Origin: Saccoglossus kowalevskii
Taxonomy: Eukaryota; Hemichordata; Enteropneusta; Harrimaniidae
Length of the DNA stretch: 63,496 nt
NCBI RefSeq assembly: GCF_000003605.2
Contig: NW_003109083.1
Coordinates: forward strand, 89,823-153,318
Direction: 5' to 3'
The notes below the pieces were generated by a model. It was not told where the DNA came from. It saw only the letters and a list, made by a program, of their open reading frames with translations, and ran no database searches. This document shows positions 24,401-36,400 of the stretch, in pieces. A program made the position numbers and the translations under genes. Numbering within the stretch: position 1 is the first letter of the stretch; each line of letters begins with the position of its first letter.

Positions 24401-27400
24401 CATGGGCCCGGAACTTTGACCCCGAATTTGGTTTCAAAGAAGTACTAGTGAAGTACGCAAATCAATTAAAAACTACCAGTTCAACATTTATCCTTAAATT
24501 GAATTCCGTCTCTCCATACCAATTCTACCAAAACTTAACTAAACATACTTTGTGGTTTTCACAAGAGACCCAATTTAAACCCCGCATTTACTACATAATT
24601 CCCAATATTAATCATACTCGGGTCTCCCGTGAACGCCCGTTATTAATAGAGCTCGCAATATTTTTAAAATCAAATAATTACTTTATTAGACTACGTTTGA
24701 ACTCCTATTTGACATTTGTTAGACAGCTGCATTGAGAATTTAAGTCAGTGGACAGGTTCAATCACCAGAGACTAGGCACTGCTAGACGTACTACGTCTGA
24801 TAATTCTGAAAACATTCCTATGATTCTATGGAGAAAACATCAGTGAAAAATAAACAAATAAAGCGTACATATCTGTTTTGGTGTGGGGTGGATACACGCA
24901 TAGACGGACAGATGGGGAAAGTCACAAATTAATATATAATTTGCGGGGTCAAATGTTACATGATGTCTTTGTCATAGAACACGAGTTTCTACATCCCAGA
25001 TAATATTCCTCAAAATATTATATATCACGCAGGAATGGTAATATCTTTCATTTGAAGTATACGACATTTTGTCTTATGTTCTCGCTAGGTTGTGGCGGCC
25101 GCAAGTGTTGGTACCTACCACCAACGAACCTACAAGTCGGTGACATTAATCGAACAAAGTATTACGCGCACCCGCCACCTGCAAATGGGTTGTTATTTCA
25201 TTGTTAGGATAGATTCTGTTGAACGTATTCATAAGCCCACTAATAATATACTAGAAAAATGTAATGCAGTGAATGGTGAATTTGAATACAAAATTGTGCA
25301 ATACGCATTAATTGGAAGTATCCACCACAGGGCGGTGAAATCGTGTTATCTACGACGTGACACGCATTGTTTCTAACCTATGTGCCTATATACGACAGCA
25401 TAAAAATTATGCAATTTAAACAAACATAGAATATATAGACCTTTTTAATAGGTTAGGATACCTCACAATATCCTGCCAAGGTCTTTGGAGGAATCTCATA
25501 AAGAGGTTTCTAGGTGAATCCATCCTCGCACACAGACACATGAAATCGCCCTTCCAAAGAATGACGATAAACACTTTATATTCCTTATTTCTTTTCAATT
25601 CAACCCATCAGTTGTTCAATTATGATGTTGCCAGTATATATTAAAGTAGTTTTCCCATGACAAATTAATGTTTTAGCTTATTAAACATTAATTCACCAAG
25701 GGAAACAACTGGTAACACAATTGAAGTCTTTGATAGGTGGATTCACCCACAATCCTCCCTTTATGCTGAAATATAGTAGTGCAATCATGCTCACGTATTT
25801 TCTGGTCTCACATTTTTTTTTTCTCAAAGGGCTTCATTAAATTTTAATTGTATTACGCCGCGTACATATTAAACCTTTGTTTTAGGGCATGGAGTCTTGG
25901 GAATGATACAATTTACATAAATACAGCAGGAAGTGAGAATTGGTGTTTTTATTGGTTTCAACGCCTCTTGTAACACAGTCAGACAATTATGCAGATGATA
26001 CACATGTCTTCGCCTGTCACACCTTTCAAAATCAACATCGAAATACTAATTGGCATATACATCATTATTAATTAATACAGTATGAAGGATGCCCAGGGAG
26101 CATATTGTGAAACGTACAAGTATAATTACACGTTATCTAGGTTAGTTGATATATTAACTAAGTATATTAAGATAAATGGGAATGATTGATGATGGCTCTT
26201 TGTGACTTAATTAAAAGGGTAAACATTGATTTTTAATAGAACAAATTTGTGTGCTTAAACTACTAAGCAACGTTAAGGTTATGTGATCAATGCAAGTAAA
26301 CTAATTTGTCTAATGAAAACAACAGCAACAACAAAAAACAATCTCTGAATCTAAAAATAAATATTTTCGGTTTTATTATTAGACCCACTACACAATCATT
26401 GATTGAATGATAACATGCTTTAAAAGGCATTGGGTGAACAAGTAGAACGGTTCTTGTTTCAAAGTCTAACCGTGCTGGTATGCTATTGTACTATATGTTA
26501 ACGCTTTCATTACTGTGTAGCTGTCAGCGTGGTTAAAATACATCTTTGTAAATGTATAGCTGAATTCATATTTTATAAGATTTCATATGGTTTCCACGTG
26601 CAGCGTAGTAGCTTGAATATTTCTGAAACGTGTATGTACTTTTCTCAACGTAAAACATTAAAAAGCTGTACACTCATATAGCAAAACGAGTGCATTCACA
26701 TTTACTTTACTTGCTCGCCATCGTCATTCTGTTTATTCTCGTATTCTAGTATATTGTTTCCTGACGTAGGATTCTTCATTACGTATGTATTTCACGGGAG
26801 TTTGTCAATCCAAATGAATTGAATGTTCGGTGTATTGGAGCGTGTTGGGTACGATAGTATTCGCTGTAATCTACGGCAGTGGCAAAGATAGAGATACACA
26901 TATTTGTTAAACGTTGTTTGAATGTTATATTTGTCGAATTCCCCAAGGATGATGCATTCTATGTAATGTATTTTATATAGTCGCTTACGCTAAACCAAAA
27001 GATTTAAATTCCCGTATTTTGTGTGTTTTTGAACCGTGATTACAGATGAACATCGATCCGGGCTTCAGTTTAGAATTCCTATACAGTATTTAGACTCACA
27101 ACCATTCTACTTCTATGCTAATGCGACGAACTCCGAACGTCACGTATTTTCTAGTTGGGTTTATCGAGCACTCGTAGCGGCATTTGAAACAGTGATGCGT
27201 AAACGGATGTTAGACTGTCCAGACCAAAATAGTCACCCCATAAAGATGTGACACAGATAACTCGCAATTTGGTGCATACCCAAAGGTAATCCTGTGTATA
27301 TATGTGACGATGAATGAAGTTTATTTCTAGAAAATAAATACAGTTTTGTAGAATCCTTAAGTAATAGCACGTGAATCGGGAATTCCTGAAGAGCAATCAG

Positions 27401-30400
27401 AATTTGACGGTTTCATACACCACACAATCGTCACTGAATTAATTTCCTTACACGGTGACAGAGGGTGCTCTGACATGTTCCTTGTTGTAAACAATGTAAT
27501 AATGTTGATCCAACGTTGTTGTTTTTTGATACCGCCCCATCACATTCTGGTCAACGATTTCGACAATATTACAAGAGACGTGTACTGAATGAATGTCACG
27601 ACACTAATGTCTTCACATGACATGGAACTATGTGCAATTAAATAAATGTATCCCAAGTATCGTCTTCGCAACATTTTTAAATAACGTTAATACTTTTCAG
27701 CTGTTATACATTATATATTAGAGCTGTTTACTGAAATACATTATAGAATTCGATTTAACATTAAATAATCTGGCAATTCAATCTGACGCCCGTTTAACTA
27801 GGATGAATACGACTTTTATTTCGTACCGCTACGCGTTGATCCTCTTGCCCAGGGAATAATTTCACAAGGGATGTCATTAATCCCAACATCAGCTTGGATG
27901 GCGAAATTCTACCTGGAGGAGTTTTGTTTTTTTCGATGTCACTTACATCGTTCCAGGACAATGAATTCTTCACAAATGCATCAAGTGCCGGGGAGTCAGA
28001 TCTGAGCAGCGGTGTATTAGTTTGTTATTTAGTTTCTATGTCAAATAAAAATTATCAGCAAATGTAAGATCTTCATACCCTATGTGGAATACGTAACTAC
28101 ACGTGGTGAATCATCACTAAGCCACCGACAGTTGATAATATATCCTATTCAGGTATTGTTTACTTTAAAAACGAGACGTTCTTTTGAACTCAGTCTACGT
28201 CTAATATAAATCTTTGGAATCCTGGAATTGAAGATCTTTGAAATACTCCTTGTGTGGAAGGGTGTACCCATTGTTTTAGATGCGAACATTCAGGATATGT
28301 TTTCTGTTTTTCATTGAAATTTAAATCCTAATCGTATTGGTCATAATTATTTAATCTGGAAAATTAAATAAACTTTTAAATTTAATATGTTCGTCATATT
28401 GTATTACATATCGTAGTATGTTAAATATCGTTGTATGATTGATTAATCGCGTGATATAATGGCGTAAATTGCTACACCTAGCAATGCCGATCATATTGAG
28501 TAATCTGTCATTCCAATGCCTATTGTCACTATTGTGACCGCACTGCCACTATTTTAATTGTCCACATTGCTAATATTAGCATATAGATTAATTTTGCACG
28601 AGTTCGTTTTCAAAGTGATGGAACAGACAATGAATACACATCGTACAATAGCTCTCAGAGTTCCACAAGGGAAAATGTTTTAACAGACATTCAAATGCTA
28701 TCTTCCATTTACCCACCTTTATTGATTACTTGTTTTTTGAAGATTGTACAATTCCCTAAAGATAAACTCCGGTGAAGATATTACAACGACCGTTCATCTT
28801 GGCACTATATATTATTTCTATATGTGTTTACAGGTGGGAGATGTAGTCTGAAGTCGTAAATGTATTCTCGTATGACTGTAGTTTACGAGGGGTGACATTA
28901 GTTGAAAACACATTGAAGTTTTATTTATGTCATGACGCCCGGGGAAACATGCACATATGTCTCAGAACTAAGCCATACGTTATGGAATTATGCTTACACG
29001 TACATACGTTTTTTTCCAATAATGAAATTTATCACCTCTATTTTAAATCTCGAAAATTCAATTAATCAATAAGATACCAGTTTAATACCTCCCAACTATG
29101 AGCTATCCCTGCATCCATGTATCATTATAATTCATCATGTTTCTCCGTTATCCCACAATGTCGACATTGTACATACCCAGTTAGTACACGTGTGTTGCCA
29201 ATATCATTAAATATCAAACCGTTCCCCTATATTATACAACTTAACATACCATTATAAGTTGAAATATGTGATTGGCAGCCCCTCGCCCCTGCTGATAACG
29301 ATAATCCATAGAAGTTACTTATCAAAATACTATGATTAATTGTTTTGACAGAACACGTTTCGTTTAATGATACCGATGCGTGTTTAATAACGATCGACGT
29401 ACTTAACCAGTCAAGCTATACGTTTTAACAATTAATTAAATGTAAGCGAAAGTGGCTCATATGGCCTATTTCATTATAGTCATATCGACATATATACCGT
29501 ACGACAACGATGAGTAGATCCGCATTTCAGCTATTAGATAACGATTCAATTCAACACATTGTCGGTTGATTCATGCAAGCTGCACACTTTCGGGTCTGAT
29601 GTATGCTACCAATTCAACATTTGGTAAGAGTGTGACGGAAAACGCGATTCGAATGTCGAAAACATATAAATGGGGCACAGCATTGGGTAGGTGTTTTTGC
29701 GCAGATGGATGGCGCCATTGAGTATACGATATAGTTATAATAAAAAAATACAAGTGCACGTTAGTAAGACAACTCACACTGGGCGAGACGTGTGTAAAAT
29801 AATTGCCCTTTCATTTTTTTAGTAAGAAATCAATTCTGCTCGTAACGAAACCTAACTTACAGGGTGACATTCATCCTATCTTGAAGCATGGTAAATTACA
29901 TCTGGAATATAAATAAAATATGCAGCGGTATAATATATGAAAGTGATTAGTAGCTGTGCTTACCTCATGTCATATAAAATGGTTCCATTAGGACTGACTC
30001 GTATGTGCCTATTTATGATAGTTACTTTATGCACCTGGCCTTCTTTGACGTTCACAAAATACAAGTCAGGTGTCCATAGTTTGTCCAATAACTCAGAGCC
30101 TGACCGTAACGCTATCGGCTCGGTGCCATTAAATATAAACCTAGGGTCCAGCCAATATAAGGATAAAAACAGAGTTGCGCCAAAGTCCTTTTGGAAATAA
30201 AAAGAAGAACAGAACATAAGTAACATAAAAGAAGGGTAAAAAAACGGGCTTGTTGAAAATAACACATACGCTGGATAAAAATCATTGCATCGTGTCCGTG
30301 AACGCCTGGATATATCTGCGCCTATAAATAGATATTTATATTAGAAATGGAGAAAACGCCTTTCTTTGAACGACGTATGTAGGTGATGTAATAACTAGGG

Positions 30401-33400
30401 TAAAACATTGGGGTCATAGGTCAAGAGAAAAACAATCCACACTGCACTATAACTGAATGAGGATTCAGTTTGGAGGTCACTAATTGTCAACTATTTATTT
30501 CACAATGAACAACATGGCAACACGCGTGGAATATATTTAATTGGTTAGCCTTAACTGTAAATCTTTTTGAAATATGTCGCCGTTTCTCAATATCTGCGAG
30601 CAAATCTTCTTTGTTTGTTGAAAATGTGTGTGGTTTTTATTTTTGCACCAAACGTAGACATATGCAAGCTATACAATTGTTGCAGACTTCCTATCCTAAC
30701 AAAAATTACTAATTAATATCCAGTAATGTACATTTCACCTTAATACCGGCTGGAAATTTGCGCCTCAGTTTTATCAGCTGCGATTTAACATTGTAGATCG
30801 GTGATAAATTTATTATGTTATTCTCCGGAAACAAACAACCAATTTGAAAGGGAAATGTACACGGATAATATAAATTGTTTATCATATATCACGACAGACA
30901 AATGTAATAAACATCGTATAAACAATTTACTCGCAACTATAAAATTACTACATTCGTTCAATAAATTTGTAAGGTGGCTCACGGTACATTCTATGCACAA
31001 ATACACACTATCGAGCATGATTAAATGACAAGTACACGAATCAGAAACAGTTGACAGTGAATGCCCTGTAATCGTATTAAAACATCACCGTCAGTTTAGT
31101 CTTATCTTTTCATGTCCCTATTCACTTCACCAGGGACATAGCTTCACATACTCAATTGTGTCAGCTACAATTAATACACGACAAAATAGCATTGACAGTC
31201 AAATCCCCTTTGAATTCTCGGATAGAAGACGTGCTCTACAAAGTTCGTGTTGAAGCCACGTGAGACCCACATCAAACTAATTCTGCGTGTCACGATGCTA
31301 TAGCCTGGCAACCTAGTGCACGAGCTGCCACCCTGTGGCAAATCTCCATGTAGCTCGATCATCTGTGAGTAGAATAGTGATTAATGTTTACAAAGAAAGA
31401 TTTAAATTCGTGAGAATAAACACAAATATATTGGGTGAATCTTATTAATTAATCTAATCATGGTAATAAATCAGGGAGGTATGTAGCTTGGTGTTTTTGT
31501 TATTATTTTACTGCAGATCGAACACTGCTATGCGACACGGTGAATAACGAGTATACTAAACGTACAAAAAAAAATGAATCACATTCTCACGTACATAACC
31601 AAAAGCGCGATTCTATGAGCGATCATAATTGCCAATCTCTCTAGCGTAATTCGAAATCCGGCGAATTGCAATTTAAAGAGTTCGAATATACCACGTACGT
31701 TACACATGCCAACTATGCTATATTATCGGAGCTCATGCAATGAATGTATTAGAATCTAAAGGTCTTGATCACTGACCACATTCATTAAAATGACATTGCA
31801 ATTCCCCATTAAACCCAATCAAATTGCAAAATCCCTATCTGCTACATTTTTTTTATTCAGAATATCAGAAACCTATTACACGTAATTGATCTCGCTGCTC
31901 ATGTCTATTAGGCGGTGACCTTAATGTATGCTCAATTCACGCACACAAATACATATATGTCCATGTCTTTATTTCATTGGGATCATATAATACGTAGTCT
32001 ACGATCTGCTTATTCAACAATAATTGCTGCACACGAACTGTCTAGCGACCGGTAATTTATGTTAGTAAGTGACATTCTTAAACATCGTGGAATCCATCAC
32101 ATGATATGGGAAATATATTTGTAATGTATATTGATCAAAATCTAAGTGCAAAATATGTCTTGCATGTTTGCATTCGGGATTCAGATCGCAATCTCCGATT
32201 CTCGGTCATTTTTCGCAATTATCGATTAACGTGCCTAGCAAATGGAAGAATACGTTTGTAAAATAACATGATGGGCCTACAAGAACGTGACTTCATATAT
32301 GCATATGTGTTTTATGCCGTTTCGATTGTCAACAGTTATGTTACTAATAATACTGTGTTGTGTATCCACACGTATAGAATTCTATGTTCATCCCCCACAA
32401 GATTGCGATACGCAAATGTAGTAACACAATTCGCCATTCATCCAATGACAGTGGTAACCGTTATTTGCAGGATTTGATGTGTCTAACGGTAAATATATAC
32501 TGTTCCCGCTGAGTTGTCACATAGTACTGCACTAATGTTTTTTTTCTGAGTTCAACTATGTAGAAAATAATATTTATGAAGAATCTCTTCGAATGAAGTA
32601 AGATACGAGTTTAATTAGTAGTACTAATCTCGATGGCAACCAAGTAACATCGTGCCAGGCGTCAAACAGTGGGATTTATATTTTACATTAGAGCAATTCA
32701 GTTCATTTAAACTTATTGCGCAATGGTAGATAAGAGAAAACGTTTCATTTGTCAAGTAATCTTTGATTATGGTGGATCGCGAGAGATCCGCATTTGTAAT
32801 TTATAAAAACATCAATAACATATCCCCAGTTTGAGATTACAGTTCATTGGCAAGAAACGCTCTCAGTGTATCTGTATTCGTACAGGGTTGTTTGGATCCG
32901 ATACAAAATTGTGTGCAATAGGACTAAAATTATATTTAAGATAATTTAATTTGTCAATGTATAAAAATATCATTCTCGTTGAAATATCACCAGTCGCCTA
33001 TTTGAACCATTTCACCTAACCCAATGTTCATACAATTATGAATGTGTAAAATCAATTTAACTTACTAAAACTGGTAATGTACATAAAATCAGATTATATA
33101 ATTTCCTAAAAATAAAATGCATGCATGTCACGTGTCATCACTCCAGGAATGATGACATAATCCGGTAACTGCCGTTTCTAGTTCTTTGTGTCAGGCATAA
33201 CAAGCATTGTACTGTGCAAAGTCCGGGAATAAGCAATAATAAACGAGTGTCTTGTTCTACCTACCATAGATATCTCCGACAGCGAGTGAATACTGGTGAT
33301 GAAAAGCGACACTGATACATTGACGGGAGGACCTGTCAGGAATGAATAGACACACTAAATTTACATATCAGAATATAGTTGCGTAATTAATAACAAAAAG

Positions 33401-36400
33401 TTATAGCATTGTGTTATTACTAAGGACATTCATGTAAATGTTGTGTAAATATATACCACAGATGGCCATTAGCATGTTACACTTTTGTTACTTCTCGTTC
33501 TGTACGTAATATGATTATAGAATATTGTAGCATGTACGTTCATTTCAGTCACTGCTGGCAAACAGTTCCGTCTGCTCTATTATTTGCGTAATTTTTATAA
33601 GAAAGAAAATCAATAAATGGTACTTATAGGTGCACACCGTGTTTCATCGCGAGTGTTTGGTTTCTAATTTGCCTTCGGCTGCTCAACAACATCGATTGGA
33701 CCTTTTTATATACCATGCATTACTACACATATTTCAATACTCAGTTGTTTTCAGATAGACAACATCAGTCGATGAATAACAAAAACTCCGTAATAATAAT
33801 AATAATAATAATACACGCACTGATATTTAGAGACTATTATTAGACAACTATATTATTATTCATTATACCTATATGTCTCTTTTCTCTGTTCGGTGGTAAA
33901 TGTCAGGACTTGTATCTCGTTCTGAATCTCTACACACACTGCAGAAACGTCCACTGTGTATCAGTTAGAGCATCCACGGGGAATAACATAATTGGCCCGA
34001 CTATGTCACGAGTGGATAACTATTCCATCTATAGCGCATAGTGACTTAAAATATTAAAGGATTTTATCTCAGGACACCCGGGGGAGATTTCAATGCAGGG
34101 TACAACTCAAATACTCGCTACTCACCTCCCGCACTAGGTCGCATCTGGTTGTCATAGTTTTCGTCATTGATGATATCATACAGTATGTCAGCGTATCTGT
34201 AAAAACTACAAAAACAACATATCGATGTACATTTTTGCCCAATTAATGAAACACGCATTATTACGTACTAAAAATGCTATAGCTATATTGTTGTAGTCAT
34301 AATGATGATTAGTGAAATTCAAAGATGGTTTACACGAGACGATTTATGGTGCTAAGCACCGGACAACGCACAAGACAGAGCAGTTGCGTCATATAAGTCC
34401 TTCATTTGCATAATCATAACGCGTCCCCTGACAAAAAAAGTTGTGTTCATTTCTTTGTTAATAAGTTGTCTGCTAGCGCAATGAGTTGCCCAGGGTACAC
34501 AATGAGTCGTGTTGCNNNNNNNNNNNNNNNNNNNNNNNNNNNNNNNNNNNNNNNNNNNNNNNNNNNNNNNNNNNNNNNNNNNNNNNNNNNNNNNNNNNNN
34601 NNNNNNNNNNNNNNNNNNNNNNNNNNNNNNNNNNNNNNNNNNNNNNNNNNNNNNNNNNNNNNNNNNNNNNNNNNNNNNNNNNNNNNNNNNNNNNNNNNNN
34701 NNNNNNNNNNNNNNNNNNNNNNNNNNNNNNNNNNNNNNNNNNNNNNNNNNNNNNNNNNNNNNNNNNNNNNNNNNNNNNNNNNNNNNNNNNNNNNNNNNNN
34801 NNNNNNNNNNNNNNNNNNNNNNNNNNNNNNNNNNNNNNNNNNNNNNNNNNNNNNNNNNNNNNNNNNNNNNNNNNNNNNNNNNNNNNNNNNNNNNNNNNNN
34901 NNNNNNNNNNNNNNNNNNNNNNNNNNNNNNNNNNNNNNNNNNNNNNNNNNNNNNNNNNNNNNNNNNNNNNNNNNNNNNNNNNNNNNNNNNNNNNNNNNNN
35001 NNNNNNNNNNNNNNNNNNNNNNNNNNNNNNNNNNNNNNNNNNNNNNNNNNNNNNNNNNNNNNNNNNNNNNNNNNATTTAATTCTTTTTCTGTATTTTATC
35101 CGGGTAGTATTTTTTTGTTATTTAGTTAGTTTATTTTTGACTAGTACTACAGATACCAGGGAATGCGATTGACGCCTACACCAAGCAAGACTCGTCCATG
35201 AACCATAGCATTTATTTAAAAATAGATGGCACCTCCACACGTTGAATATTAAATTTACTGGTATTATTATTATGTTTGATATGCGTGCAATATTTGCAAT
35301 GCAATAATCTTATAGTCCTCTGCAAGACAGACGCTTCTACATGAATCGCCTCAAGGAGTCGCATCGCTGTTTAAAACAAGCTTAATAAAAACTGAAATAA
35401 AACATGGTACTCGTTACCCCCCCCCCCATATGACTAGGTGTAGTATATATCTATTGACTGTTGCACAAGATAACGAGAATATCTAAGATGTCCGCATTGG
35501 CACTGGTTACAATATACAGAAATGCAATTATGCAGTACATGCATGAACACAGACGAAGAAGCGGCCAAATTAGGAGATGTAGGCAATAAAAACAAGTTTG
35601 TTCACGCGTGGTATGTTCAGATAAAACGACTCGGAACTTGTCATTTCTAAACAAAATAAAGCATTGCAGACACTGAAAGATGCCCTTATATTTCCTGATT
35701 TTACGTAATAAAAAGTACGTTGCACAGACCCGTATATTACACAATGATAGACTATAATCAGTGTATAGGTGTAGACAGAAAAACATACACATATACACTG
35801 CACTTGTGTCGGGTCTCGTCGTGTTAGATGTCCATTACATGTGACATCACAGAATTAAGTTAGCGATTTATCTGTGCGGCCATGTATACATAAATGGCGA
35901 GCCAAAGACAAGTGGCAATACTTTTCTAAATATACTCCGTTTTAGTTACAATCTGATGTGAACAATTATTATCAATAATTAAGTTTAAAACTTAACAGGC
36001 GCTTGCGTTTTAGCCGGCGTTCTAATAATTTAGCTATGAGATTCACAAATACATTGCTTATTCATAAGTTATATCTCTCAAACGAATAGGAAGCATACAT
36101 GAATAGTTCACTCCTCGTACAGAAATAGCAATTTCAAACGTATTTAATAATTTATTTCTTGCTTTCATGTGACTATTTAATAGCTAATATAACGTTATAT
36201 TACTATTTTAGCTGATATTACAAATTGCGAGTGACGAGAGCTTTACGAATCTGATCTCCACATGGTAGGGACACAGTGTGTTCGACGGAAAATGATAAAT
36301 ACGACTGGTGGAATGTGACTTCTTTCCTCTCATATATGAATGTGTTGACAAATACAGATAGAACAGAGCGTATAACAATCACCAAACAGCACATACCAGC

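Noticed and set aside
31171-31366. Exon-like segment after a good acceptor inside a channel intron
   Set aside because: The neighbouring channel exons already join in phase with conserved sizes, and the segment resembles no known protein.
34406-35172. Three long plus-strand frames of over 200 residues
   Set aside because: They run through the 559-base N gap; almost every residue is undetermined.
35451-35803. Hydrophobic minus-strand frames with an AXA-like cleavage motif
   Set aside because: The frame stops soon after the hydrophobic segment, and no donor in the right phase was found.
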